From the NCBI RefSeq assembly GCF_000455325.1, contig NZ_HG322953.1:59011-123010 (forward strand): DNA of 64,000 nucleotides. Direction: 5' to 3'. The position numbers were made by a program, and so were the translations under genes. Shown piece after piece: positions 8,491-16,722 of this stretch. The notes below the pieces were generated by a model that saw only the letters and a list, made by a program, of their open reading frames with translations, was not told the DNA's origin and did no database searches. Positions within the stretch are counted from its first letter, which is position 1. The number at the start of each line of letters is the position of its first letter. The DNA is from Mycolicibacterium septicum DSM 44393 (GTDB taxonomy: Bacteria; Actinomycetota; Actinomycetes; Mycobacteriales; Mycobacteriaceae).

Positions 8491-10301
8491 GTTCAGACAC
8501 CAGTGCACAGACCGCCGAGCAGACGTTCGACAAAACCGTCGACGTGCTCGTCGTCGGCTCCGGCGGCGGCGGTATGACGGCTGCGTTGGCAGCCGACGCG
8601 GCCGGTCTCGATACCCTTGTGATCGAAAAGTCCTCCCACTTCGGCGGTTCCACCGCGCTCTCGGGCGGCGGGATCTGGGTACCCGGGGCGCCGTCACAGC
8701 GTCGTGCCGGCCATGTGCCCTCACCGGACGGGGTTTTCGACTACCTCAAGCAGATCACCGAAGGCACGGTCAGCGACGCCCGGCTCCGCAAGTACGTCGA
8801 GGCCGCGCCGGAGATGATGGACTTCCTCGAGCGCAACAGCGATTGGTTCGAGTTCGTCTGGAAACCCGGCTACGCCGACTACTACCCGGAACTGCCCGGC
8901 GGATCGGCGCAGGGGAGCACCATCAACGTCCCGGCCATCGACCTGCGAAAGCTCGGTGAGCACGAGCAGGAGCTGCTCGCCCCGCTGGCGCTGGCGCCCA
9001 AGGGAATCTGGTTCGCCCCCAAGGATCTTCGGCTCTTCTACCAGGTCCGGCAGAACTGGCGCGGCAAGGCCGTACTGCTCAAGCTGATCTGGCGGATGGT
9101 GCGGGCCAGGGTGTTCGGTGACCGGATGGCCGCCATCGGCCAGTCGCTGGCCGCCCGGATGCGGCTGGCGCTCAAGCAGCACGACATCCCGCTGTGGCTG
9201 GACGCGCCGATGACCTCGTTGATCACCGGTGCGGACGGCGCGGTACTCGGCGCGGTCATCGAGCGCGACGGCAAGCCGCTGCGGATCCGGGCCACCGGGG
9301 GCGTGATCCTGGCCTCGGGTGGGTTCGACCATGACATGGCGTGGCGCAAGGAGCATCTGCCGGTGCTCGAAAAGGACTGGAGCTTCGGCAATCCGGCTGC
9401 CACCGGCGACGGTATCCGGGCCGGGGAGAAGGCCGGCGGTACCACTGAACTGCTGGACGAGGCGTGGTGGTTCCCGGCGATCTGCTGGCCCGACGGCCGG
9501 CTGCAGTTCATGCTGAACGAGCGGATGATGCCGGCGCAGTTCGTTGTCAACGGCGACGGCAAGCGGTTCATCAACGAGGCCGCCCCATACATGGACTTCG
9601 CCCACGCCATGATCAAGGGGCAGGAATCAGGTGGCGGGCATATCCCGTGCTGGCTGGTCACCGACATCGACTCGTTCCACCGGTACGTCGTGGGCGGGCA
9701 CCTGCCCATCCCCAAGATCCCGTTCGCTCCCGTGCCCACCGGCCGCAAGGTGCCGAAGGCGTGGCTGGATTCGGGTGTCGTGGTCGAGGGGGACAGCTGG
9801 GAGGAGTTGGCCCGCAAGATCGGTGTGCCCGAACAGAATCTGCGGGCCACCGCCGAGCGGTTCAATCAGCTCGCGCACGCCGGCCACGACGACGACTTCA
9901 ACCGTGGCGACAGCGCCTACGACAACTACTACGGGGATCCGACCTTGCCGAACCCGAATCTGCGCCCGCTCGGCAAGCCGCCCTACTACGCGTTCCAGAT
10001 CATCCTCGGCGACCTGGGCACCTCGGGCGGCCTGCGCACCGATGAAAACGCCCGGGTGCTGCGCTCCGACGAGACCACCGTGGACGGGCTCTACGCGGTG
10101 GGCAACGTGTCGGCAGCGGTCATGGGCCGTAGCTACGCCGGTGCGGGCGCCACGATCGGGCCTGCGATGGCATTCGGGTACGTGGCAGCCAGACATATCG
10201 CTGACCGGAGTGCCCAACAGTCTGTCGCGCAACCAGTTTCACAAACAGCCAACCAACAAATCCAGGACACCGTCAGTAACCCCTCAGGAGGAAATCGATG
10301 A
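8487..10301 (+). CDS. Second FAD-dependent KstD-like dehydrogenase
   Basis: 604 residues from the ATG overlapping the dioxygenase stop; the frame is open further upstream, but only as antisense-type shadow. The FAD motif GSGGGG is at 24-29, followed by STALSGGG. The C-terminal part has SYAGAGATIGP with Tyr550, where KstD-type enzymes position a tyrosine near the substrate ketone. It is about 60 residues longer than the 2524-4149 homologue, mostly through a middle insertion and a polar Gln-rich C-terminal tail. Probable role: ring desaturation of a cyclic ketone or acid before or after ring opening. 3-Oxosteroid activity is not proven. Confidence 0.85.
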   Translation: MSSDTSAQTAEQTFDKTVDVLVVGSGGGGMTAALAADAAGLDTLVIEKSSHFGGSTALSGGGIWVPGAPSQRRAGHVPSPDGVFDYLKQITEGTVSDARLRKYVEAAPEMMDFLERNSDWFEFVWKPGYADYYPELPGGSAQGSTINVPAIDLRKLGEHEQELLAPLALAPKGIWFAPKDLRLFYQVRQNWRGKAVLLKLIWRMVRARVFGDRMAAIGQSLAARMRLALKQHDIPLWLDAPMTSLITGADGAVLGAVIERDGKPLRIRATGGVILASGGFDHDMAWRKEHLPVLEKDWSFGNPAATGDGIRAGEKAGGTTELLDEAWWFPAICWPDGRLQFMLNERMMPAQFVVNGDGKRFINEAAPYMDFAHAMIKGQESGGGHIPCWLVTDIDSFHRYVVGGHLPIPKIPFAPVPTGRKVPKAWLDSGVVVEGDSWEELARKIGVPEQNLRATAERFNQLAHAGHDDDFNRGDSAYDNYYGDPTLPNPNLRPLGKPPYYAFQIILGDLGTSGGLRTDENARVLRSDETTVDGLYAVGNVSAAVMGRSYAGAGATIGPAMAFGYVAARHIADRSAQQSVAQPVSQTANQQIQDTVSNPSGGNR

Positions 10302-11605
10302 AGATCTCGCTGTTCTACGAGTTCGCGCTGCCGCGCCCGTGGTCCGACGATGATGAACTCCAGATGTTCCAGGACGGCCTGGACGAAGTGGAGGCCGCCG
10401 ACAAGGCCGGCTTCTCCACTGTCTGGCTGACCGAGCATCACTTCCTGGAGGAGTACTGCCACGCCACCGCACCGGAGATGTTCCTGGCCGCGGCCAGCCA
10501 GCGGACGAAGGATATTCGGCTCGGCTTCGGTGTCATGCACCTGCCGCCGCCGATCAACCACCCCGCGCGGATCGCCGAGCGGGTTGCGACCCTGGATCAC
10601 TTGTCGCGCGGTCGAGTGGAGTTCGGCACGGGTGAGGGATCCTCGGTCGCCGAGCTCGGCGGTTTCAACATCGATCCCGCCGACAAGCGGACCATGTGGG
10701 AGGAAGCCCTCGAGGTGTCCATCCGCTGTATGACCGAAGCCCCGTTCACCGGGTTCAAGGGCGAGCACGTCGAGTTGCCCGCCCGCAATGTGATCCCCAA
10801 GCCACTGCAGTCACCGCACCCGCCGGTCTGGGTGGCGTGCACGCGCCCGTCGTCGGTGCAGATGGCGGCCCAGAAGGCCATCGGTGCGCTGAGCTTCGCC
10901 TACACCGGTCCCGAGGCGCTCAAGGAGCGGGTTGACGGGTACTACAAGGAATTCGAAGAACAGGGTGCTCCGATCACGCCGGCGATCAACCCCAACATCC
11001 TGGCCATCGGCGGCGACCTGTCGATGATGGTGGCCAAATCCGACGAAGAGGCGCTCAAGCGGCTCGGCATCGGCGGCGGCTTCTTCTCGTTCGGCATCAT
11101 GCACTACTACCTGACCGGCATGCACACCCCCGGCCGCACCAAGGTGTGGGAGCGGTACGAGCAAGCGGTCAAGGAGGATCCGTCGCTGGCCTATGGTCCC
11201 GGCCGCGGCGCCATCGGTTCGCCCGACACCGTGCGCGAATTCCTGCGCGGTTACGAGGCGAGCGGGGTCGACGAGATCATCCTGCTGCTCAACCCGCGCA
11301 GTCACGAGGGCACCATGGAGTCCATCGAGATCATGGGCAAGGAGATCCTGCCCGAGTTCATCGAGCGGGACGCAAAGGCGGTGGCGGACAAGGCCAAGCG
11401 CCTGGCACCGGTGATCGAGAAGGTCGAGTCGCGTCGCCGTCCGTCGGACGCCCCGTTGTTCGACGAGACCTACGCCTTCGGTGGGCTGCCCACCGGTCGC
11501 GACAAGTTCACCGCAGGTGAGATTCCCGAGGCGATGGCCGAGATCAACGAAGGCCGGGTCAAGGCGGCCCAGGCCGAGAAGGAAGCTCGCGGGAAGTCGG
11601 ATTGA
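10298..11605 (+). CDS. Luciferase-like (LLM class) flavin-dependent monooxygenase
   Basis: 435 residues, starting after GGAGG and overlapping the upstream stop by 4 bases. The TIM-barrel bacterial-luciferase fold is indicated by WLTEHHFLEEYC at about 46-57, GFGVMHLPPPINHPARIAER at about 75-95, and GRVEFGTGEGSS. An extra charged C-terminal stretch of about 70 residues makes it longer than usual (about 340-380). Such enzymes use reduced FMN or F420 and O2. The FMN reductase at 13487-14068 in the same operon is a plausible source of reduced flavin, giving a two-component monooxygenase. Chemistry (Baeyer-Villiger, hydroxylation) cannot be decided. Confidence 0.85.
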   Translation: MKISLFYEFALPRPWSDDDELQMFQDGLDEVEAADKAGFSTVWLTEHHFLEEYCHATAPEMFLAAASQRTKDIRLGFGVMHLPPPINHPARIAERVATLDHLSRGRVEFGTGEGSSVAELGGFNIDPADKRTMWEEALEVSIRCMTEAPFTGFKGEHVELPARNVIPKPLQSPHPPVWVACTRPSSVQMAAQKAIGALSFAYTGPEALKERVDGYYKEFEEQGAPITPAINPNILAIGGDLSMMVAKSDEEALKRLGIGGGFFSFGIMHYYLTGMHTPGRTKVWERYEQAVKEDPSLAYGPGRGAIGSPDTVREFLRGYEASGVDEIILLLNPRSHEGTMESIEIMGKEILPEFIERDAKAVADKAKRLAPVIEKVESRRRPSDAPLFDETYAFGGLPTGRDKFTAGEIPEAMAEINEGRVKAAQAEKEARGKSD

Positions 11606-11621
11606 GAAGAAGTCGGCGATC

Positions 11622-12479
11622 GTGACCGCACTCGACGAGTTGGTGCGCTACGACGGCAAACACGTCGTGGTCACCGGCTGCGGGTCGGGCATCGGCGCCG
11701 AGGTCACCCGTGCGTTGGGTGAGCTCGGCGCCCGGGTGACGGGCCTGGACATCCGGCCACCCGATCACCTGCCCGATGAGTTCATCGAACTCGACCTGGC
11801 GGACCCGGAGTCCGTCGACCGTGCCGCCGGCGCGGTCGACGGGCCGGTGGACGCCCTGTTCAACGTGGCCGGCGTGTCCTCCGGTATCGGCAATCCACTG
11901 CTCGTGGTGCGCATCAACTTCCTGGGAACGAGACAGTTCACCGAGGCGGTGGAACAACGCATCGCGGCGGGCGGATCGATCACCTCGGTGTCCTCGCTGG
12001 CGGCGTCGGGCTACCGCGAAAACCGTGGCACCACAGCCGGGTTGATCCGGACGCGATCGGTCGACGAAGGGCTGCGGTGGTGCGCCGACCATCCCGAGGC
12101 TCTGGCCGACGGTGGCTACCGGTTGTCCAAGGAGGCGATGATTCTCTACGGGATGTGGCGGGCCACCGAACTCGGTGCCCGCGGTATCCGGATCAACTGC
12201 ACGGGGCCGGGCGTCACCGACACCCCCATCCTCGACCAGCTGCGCTCGGCCTACGGCCAGCGGTATCTCGATTCGTTCACCACCCCGCTGGGCCGTAACT
12301 CCGAGGCCGCAGAACAGGCGTCGCTGCTGGCGTTCCTGGGCAGCCCGGCAGCCAGTTACGTGACCGGGCAGGTGATCTGGGCCGATGGCGGCATTCTGGC
12401 CCAGCGGGAGGCGGCTCTGGTCGATGCTGTAGACGGAACGGTCGGCGACACCGCCGACGACTCGGTGCAGAGGAGCTGA
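11622..12479 (+). CDS. SDR oxidoreductase, coniferyl-alcohol / 3-alpha-hydroxysteroid dehydrogenase type
   Basis: 285 residues with a GTG start 17 bases after the upstream stop. The NAD-binding glycine motif is TGCGSGIG (about 23-30), the catalytic serine is in SVSSLAASG, and YRLSK carries the Tyr-Lys pair. There is a long insertion between Ser and Tyr, a feature of the subfamily that includes Comamonas 3-alpha-HSD and proteins annotated as coniferyl-alcohol dehydrogenase. It would oxidise a secondary or benzylic alcohol, or reduce the ketone, with NAD(H). The C-terminal 20 residues are acidic and variable. Position mid-operon supports a role in the same pathway. Confidence 0.85.
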   Translation: MTALDELVRYDGKHVVVTGCGSGIGAEVTRALGELGARVTGLDIRPPDHLPDEFIELDLADPESVDRAAGAVDGPVDALFNVAGVSSGIGNPLLVVRINFLGTRQFTEAVEQRIAAGGSITSVSSLAASGYRENRGTTAGLIRTRSVDEGLRWCADHPEALADGGYRLSKEAMILYGMWRATELGARGIRINCTGPGVTDTPILDQLRSAYGQRYLDSFTTPLGRNSEAAEQASLLAFLGSPAASYVTGQVIWADGGILAQREAALVDAVDGTVGDTADDSVQRS

Positions 12480-12481
12480 GC

Positions 12482-13480
12482 TTGGCCGGGACGATGAGCG
12501 ACTTTCGCAAGGTCGCCGACGATGTGCGCAACTGGGGCCGCTGGGGCGATGCCGACGAACTGGGCACGCTCAACCTGATCACCCCCGACAAGGTCGCGCA
12601 GGGCGCGTCACTGGTCACCCAGGGCAAGGTGTTCGCGCTCGGCGGGGACTTCTCCTCGGCCGGCCCGCAGGGGGCGTTCCAGTTCCGGCAGAACCCGACC
12701 CATGTGATGACCGTGGACGGCGGCGACGCCAACACCCTGGCGCAGTACGGTCCGCAGTGGCTGCGCAACTCGGTGGCTCACGAGGTCAGCGAGTTCTTCG
12801 TGGACAACCCGTTCCGCTTCAACGACGACATGATCGTGATGCCGCTACAGGCCGCCACCCAGTGGGATGCGTTGTCGCACGTCTACTACGAGGACAAGCT
12901 CTACAACGGATTCCCGGCGGATTCGGTCACCAGCTTCGGTGCCTTCCACTGCGGTATCGACAAAGTGGACGGCAAGGGCATCACCTCTCGCGGCGTACTG
13001 CTGGATGTCGTCCGTCACCGCGGGGCCGAGCAGTTCCTGGAACCGGGCAATCCGATCACGCCGGCCGAGCTCGACGAGGTGGCCAGGGCGCAGGGAGTTA
13101 CCGTCACGCCCGGCGACATCGTGGTGGTGCACACCGGTTGGTGGACAAGATTTTTGGCGAACGGCGACGGAACAGAGCCGGGATCGGGACTGGATTGGCG
13201 TTGCGCGTCGTGGCTGCACGATCACCAGGTGGCGGCTGTGGCGGCGGACAACCTGATGGTCGAGGACCCCGACCCGGCCAACGGTGTCGAGGGCACATTC
13301 CTGCCGATGCACATGCTGTGTCTGCGGGACATGGGCCTGATGCTCGGTGAGTACTGGGACCTCGGCGCACTGGCGGCCGACTGCGCGGCCGACGGCGTCT
13401 ACGAGTTCCAGCTCATCGCCCCGCCGCTGCGCGTCACCGGTGCCGTCGGTTCGCCGGTGAATCCCATTGCGATCAAGTGA
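12482..13480 (+). CDS. Cyclase family (kynurenine formamidase-like) metal-dependent hydrolase
   Basis: 332 residues from a TTG six bases behind GAGGAG; an ATG at 12494 is the alternative. The protein has WGDADELGTLN near the N terminus and TQWDALSHV at about 122-130, the actinobacterial version of the HxGTHxDxxxH metal-binding motif of PF04199, followed by NGF. C-terminal LMVED and LPMHMLCL are typical of the long subfamily. PF04199 proteins hydrolyse amides, lactones or cyclic esters. Within this operon it could open a lactone produced by the luciferase-like monooxygenase, an inference from gene order only. Confidence 0.8.
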   Translation: MAGTMSDFRKVADDVRNWGRWGDADELGTLNLITPDKVAQGASLVTQGKVFALGGDFSSAGPQGAFQFRQNPTHVMTVDGGDANTLAQYGPQWLRNSVAHEVSEFFVDNPFRFNDDMIVMPLQAATQWDALSHVYYEDKLYNGFPADSVTSFGAFHCGIDKVDGKGITSRGVLLDVVRHRGAEQFLEPGNPITPAELDEVARAQGVTVTPGDIVVVHTGWWTRFLANGDGTEPGSGLDWRCASWLHDHQVAAVAADNLMVEDPDPANGVEGTFLPMHMLCLRDMGLMLGEYWDLGALAADCAADGVYEFQLIAPPLRVTGAVGSPVNPIAIK

Positions 13481-13486
13481 GGAAAG

Positions 13487-14068
13487 ATGACGTCAACTGA
13501 GAAGGTGCCGTTCGTGGTCGGGCTCGGCGGCACCCTGCGCGCCGACTCTTCGACCGAGCGCGCCGTCCGGTACTGCCTGGAGTCCGTGGAACGGCAGGGC
13601 GGCAGGACCCGGATGTTCGCCGGGCCTGACCTGGAACTGCCGATGTATGCGCCGCATTCGTTGGAGCGCACGCCCGCGGCCCTGGAGTTCGTCTCCGCGC
13701 TCCGTGACGCCGACGCCGTGGTGGTGGGCTCGCCGGGCTATCACGGTGCGATCTCCGGTCTGGTCAAGAACGCGTTGGACTACATCGAGGATCTGCGGGA
13801 GGACCCGCGGGTCTACCTGGACAACACCCCGTGGGGCTGCATCGGTTGCGCCTACGGCTGGCAGGCCGCGGTCGGCACACTGGGCCAGCTGCGGTCCATC
13901 GGTCACGCGTTGCGGGCCTGGCCCACCCCGCTGGGCGTGGCGATCAACTCCGCGGACAAGATCTGGGCTGAGACAGGCGAACTGGCCGACGGTACGGTGC
14001 GCGGTCAACTCGAGATGCTGGCCACCCAGCTGCTCACGTTCGGCCAGGCAGGCGGAGCCGCGCAGTGA
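13487..14068 (+). CDS. NADPH-dependent FMN reductase (flavodoxin-like)
   Basis: 193 residues, preceded by GAGGAAAG. The N-terminal GLGGTLRADSSTERA (about 11-25) is a phosphate-binding loop of the PF03358 family, and VVGSPGYHGAISGLVKNALD (from about 82) is the second FMN-binding segment. The family transfers hydride from NAD(P)H to FMN. It most probably feeds reduced flavin to the luciferase-like enzyme two genes upstream. The 3' end overlaps the next start by 4 bases, so translation is coupled. Confidence 0.87.
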   Translation: MTSTEKVPFVVGLGGTLRADSSTERAVRYCLESVERQGGRTRMFAGPDLELPMYAPHSLERTPAALEFVSALRDADAVVVGSPGYHGAISGLVKNALDYIEDLREDPRVYLDNTPWGCIGCAYGWQAAVGTLGQLRSIGHALRAWPTPLGVAINSADKIWAETGELADGTVRGQLEMLATQLLTFGQAGGAAQ

Positions 14069-14901
14069 CGGCTCAGCGCACGTTCGCACGGAAGGCCATC
14101 GACGTCGACGGTCTGACCACCGGCTACCTCGAAGCCGGCCAGGGTGATCCCGTCGTCCTGTTGCACGGCGGCGAGTTCGGCGTCAGTGCCGAATTGGGTT
14201 GGGAGCGCGCCATCGACGCGCTCGCCGAGCACTACCGGGTGCTGGCCCCGGACATGCTGGGTTTCGGCGAGAGCGCCAAGGTCATCGATTTCAACGACGG
14301 CCGGGGCATGCGGATTCGGCACATCGCCCGGTTCTGCGCCGAACTCGGGGTTACTGAGGCCCATTTCGTCGGTAACTCGATGGGGGCGATCAACCTGCTG
14401 GTCGACACCACCTCGGATGCGCCGCGGCTCCCAGTGCGATCGCTCACCGCGATCTGCGGGGGAGGGGAGATCCAGCGCAACGAACATTCGGCGGCGTTGT
14501 ACGACTACGACGCCACGCTGGACGGGATGCGACGCATCGTCACCGCACTGTTCGCCGATCCGGCCTATCCGGCCGACGAGGCCTATGTCCAGCGGCGGTA
14601 CGAGTCGAGCATCGCGCCGGGAGCCTGGGAATCCTTGGCCGCGGCCCGGTTTCGGCGGCCCGGCCTGGACGCACCGGCAATGCCGTCGGCGCAGCGGGCG
14701 TATGAGCGCATCGGTGTGCCGACCATGATCATCGAGGGGGATCGTGACAAGCTGCTGCCGTCCGGTTGGGCCGCCGAAATCGCCGGCCAGATCGCCGGTG
14801 CCCGCAGTGCGGTGATTCCCGGTGCCGGGCACTGTCCGCAGATCGAACAGCCCGCCGCGCTCATCGCGGTGCTGCTGGAATTCCTGAAAGAGGTTTCATG
14901 A
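14065..14901 (+). CDS. Alpha/beta hydrolase (second C-C hydrolase-like enzyme)
   Basis: 278 residues with a GTG start inside the upstream stop (GTGA). LLHGGEFG forms the oxyanion region, the nucleophilic serine is in GNSMGA (about residue 110), and the histidine is in GAGHCPQIEQP near the C terminus. GNSMGG-type nucleophile elbows are common in meta-cleavage product hydrolases such as BphD and HsaD. Having two such hydrolases in one operon suggests successive C-C or ester cleavages rather than redundancy. The exact bond cleaved is unknown. Confidence 0.82.
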   Translation: MTAQRTFARKAIDVDGLTTGYLEAGQGDPVVLLHGGEFGVSAELGWERAIDALAEHYRVLAPDMLGFGESAKVIDFNDGRGMRIRHIARFCAELGVTEAHFVGNSMGAINLLVDTTSDAPRLPVRSLTAICGGGEIQRNEHSAALYDYDATLDGMRRIVTALFADPAYPADEAYVQRRYESSIAPGAWESLAAARFRRPGLDAPAMPSAQRAYERIGVPTMIIEGDRDKLLPSGWAAEIAGQIAGARSAVIPGAGHCPQIEQPAALIAVLLEFLKEVS

Positions 14902-15713
14902 GTAACGAGCTGGCCGGAAAAGTCACGGTCGTCACCGGCGGTGCGTCGGGTCTCGGTGAGGGATTGGTGCGGCGGTTCGCCGCCGAGGGCGCCAAGGTGA
15001 TGATCGGTGACGTCGACGAGGACCACGGCAAGGCGCTGGCCGACGAACTGGGGGAGAACGCCCGGTTCCTGTTCACCGACGTCGGCGACGTCGAACAGGT
15101 GGGTCGGCTGGTGTCGGCCGCGGTGGACACCTTCGGGGCCCTGGATGTCATGGTCAACAACGCGGGGGTCTCGGGCACCATGCACCGTCGCTTCCTCGAC
15201 GACGATCTCGCCGACTTCACCAAGGTCATGGGCGTCAACGTGCTCGGCGTGATGGCCGGTACCCGCGATGCCGCGCGATACATGGCCGAACACGGCGGAG
15301 GTTCGATTCTCAACCTCACCTCGATCGGCGGCATCCAGGCCGGCGGCGGGGTGATGACGTATCGCGCGTCCAAGGCCGCGGTCATCCAGTTCACCAAGTG
15401 TGCGGCGATCGAGCTGGCCCATTACGAGATCCGGGTCAACGCCATCGCTCCGGGCAACATCCGCACGGCGATCGTGGCCAAGTCGGCCTCGCCCGAGGAG
15501 CGCGAGCGCATCGAAGAGTTCGAGGCAGGGATCCGGGCCCAGATGCGCAACGACCGCCCGCTCAAGCGCGAAGGCACGGTCGAGGACGTGGCCGAGGCCG
15601 CGCTGTACTTCGCGACCGACCGGTCGCGGTACGTGACGGGAACCGTGTTGCCGATCGACGGGGGCACCGTCGCGGGCAAGGTCATCGTCCGGAAGCCCAA
15701 GCCCCAGGCCTGA
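14898..15713 (+). CDS. SDR family oxidoreductase
   Basis: 271 residues; the ATG overlaps the hydrolase stop by 4 bases. TGGASGLGEG is the glycine-rich NAD(P) motif (about 13-22), NNAG follows at about 87, the catalytic serine is in LTSIGG, and YRASK holds Tyr-Lys. A Lys/Pro-rich tail (VIVRKPKPQA) extends past the usual SDR end. It closes the long operon, and a strong hairpin follows at 15739-15763. Likely a hydroxyacyl or ring-alcohol dehydrogenase; the substrate is not deducible. Confidence 0.87.
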   Translation: MSNELAGKVTVVTGGASGLGEGLVRRFAAEGAKVMIGDVDEDHGKALADELGENARFLFTDVGDVEQVGRLVSAAVDTFGALDVMVNNAGVSGTMHRRFLDDDLADFTKVMGVNVLGVMAGTRDAARYMAEHGGGSILNLTSIGGIQAGGGVMTYRASKAAVIQFTKCAAIELAHYEIRVNAIAPGNIRTAIVAKSASPEERERIEEFEAGIRAQMRNDRPLKREGTVEDVAEAALYFATDRSRYVTGTVLPIDGGTVAGKVIVRKPKPQA

Positions 15714-15738
15714 CCTGGGCCGTTGACCGGGGGCGTGA

Positions 15739-15763
15739 CGCTGGAAACCCCGGTTTTCCAGCG
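15739..15763 (+). terminator. Hairpin terminator after the meta-cleavage operon
   Basis: CGCTGGAAA and TTTCCAGCG form perfect 9-bp arms around a 7-base loop, 26 bases past the SDR stop. There is no long T tract, as is common in mycobacterial terminators. It separates the 5.0-15.7 kb operon from the TetR/P450 operon. A further copy of TCCAGCG follows at about 15773. Confidence 0.6.
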
Positions 15764-15796
15764 AATATGTCCAGCGTCGTCCGGCCTTGGATTTGT

Positions 15797-15818
15797 TTAA
15801 ATCAAGTGCTTGACTTAA
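15797..15818. promoter_or_regulatory. Inverted-repeat operator in front of TetR gene (KstR2-like motif)
   Basis: TTAAATCAAG-TG-CTTGACTTAA has 10-bp arms with one mismatch. Its core TCAAGTGCTTGA matches the published KstR2 box AnCAAGnnCTTGnT at 13 of 14 positions. It sits 15 bp before the TetR start and overlaps the region where the promoter must lie, so autoregulation of the TetR/ferredoxin/P450 operon is the simplest reading. KstR2 itself could also bind. Confidence 0.65.
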
Positions 15819-15832
15819 TTACAGGAGGGGCG

Positions 15833-16510
15833 TTGACTGTAACGGTGACAGCAGCCAACCGGACCGCCCGCGCCGATCGGGCGAGCATTACCCAGGAGGC
15901 GATCCTCAAGGCGGCTGAGCGCCTCTACGCCGAACACGGAGTGTTCGCGGTGTCCAACCGTCAGGTGAGCGAGGCGGCCGGTCAGGGCAACAACGCCGCG
16001 GTCGGCTACCACTTCGGCACCAAGACCGACCTGGTCCGCGCGATCGAACACAAGCACCGTGGTCCGATCGAGTGCCTGCGCGAGCAGATGGTGGCCGACA
16101 CCGGTGCTTCGTCCGGGCTCCGGGACTGGGTTTCCTGCCTGGTGCAGCCGCTCACCGACCACCTCACGGCGCTGGGCAACCCGACCTGGTACGCCAGGTT
16201 CGCCGCTCAGGTGATGACCGATCCGGCCTACCACAACATCGTGGTCCGCGACGCTCTCAGTTCGGAGTCGCTGGTGCAGGTCATCGAGGGGATGAACAAC
16301 TGCCTGCCGGAACTGCCCGCCGAGGTTCGCGCGGAACGCAACATCATGGCGCGCAATCTGTTGATGCACAGCTGCGCCGACCGTGAACGGGCGATGGCGC
16401 AGGGCGGCAACGTGCCGCGAGCGTCCTGGCAGGGCGCTGCGTCGGGATTGATCGATGCGATCGTCGGCCTGTGGATGGCGCCGGTCACTCAAGAAAGCGA
16501 CCTCATATGA
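15833..16510 (+). CDS. TetR family transcriptional regulator
   Basis: 225 residues from the TTG behind AGGAGGGG; a GTG at 15845 is an alternative start. The helix-turn-helix spans about 39-61 (AVSNRQVSEAAGQGNNAAVGYHF region). The ligand domain is of the long type. It heads an operon of ferredoxin, P450, amidohydrolase, two M24 proteins, enoyl-CoA hydratase and double CoA-transferase, and overlaps the ferredoxin start by 4 bases. The palindrome 15 bp upstream is the probable autoregulatory site. The effector is unknown. Confidence 0.88.
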   Translation: MTVTVTAANRTARADRASITQEAILKAAERLYAEHGVFAVSNRQVSEAAGQGNNAAVGYHFGTKTDLVRAIEHKHRGPIECLREQMVADTGASSGLRDWVSCLVQPLTDHLTALGNPTWYARFAAQVMTDPAYHNIVVRDALSSESLVQVIEGMNNCLPELPAEVRAERNIMARNLLMHSCADRERAMAQGGNVPRASWQGAASGLIDAIVGLWMAPVTQESDLI

Positions 16511-16701
16511 AAGTCACGGTCGACCAGGACAAGTGCGTCTCGTCGGGGCAGTGCGTGCTCAACGCCAGCGAGGTGTTCGACCAGCGCGACGAAGACGGTG
16601 TCGTCGTCCTGCTGGAACCCGAACCCGATCCGGACCAAACCGACAACGCCCGCCGCGCCGCGGCGGCCTGCCCAGCCCTGGCCATCGAGATTCAAGACTG
16701 A
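16507..16701 (+). CDS. Small ferredoxin (P450 redox partner type)
   Basis: 64 residues, starting in the ATGA overlap with the TetR stop. The cluster motif is C10-VSSGQ-C16 ... C55-P, the CxxXxxC(x)nCP pattern of mycobacterial P450 ferredoxins, with Ser13 at the variable position. Only three cysteines are present, so a [3Fe-4S] cluster is likely. It is followed 21 bases later by a P450 gene, which it presumably supplies with electrons. A ferredoxin reductase is not adjacent; the NuoF-like protein at 62683-63990 is one candidate. Confidence 0.9.
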   Translation: MKVTVDQDKCVSSGQCVLNASEVFDQRDEDGVVVLLEPEPDPDQTDNARRAAAACPALAIEIQD

Positions 16702-16722
16702 CTTGAGGAACGGAACCACCAC

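Noticed and set aside
16692..16706. TCAAG-N5-CTTGA repeat between ferredoxin and P450 genes
   Set aside because: Same half-sites as the 15797 palindrome but spacer of 5 instead of 2, and it overlaps the ferredoxin stop codon inside an operon; probably chance.
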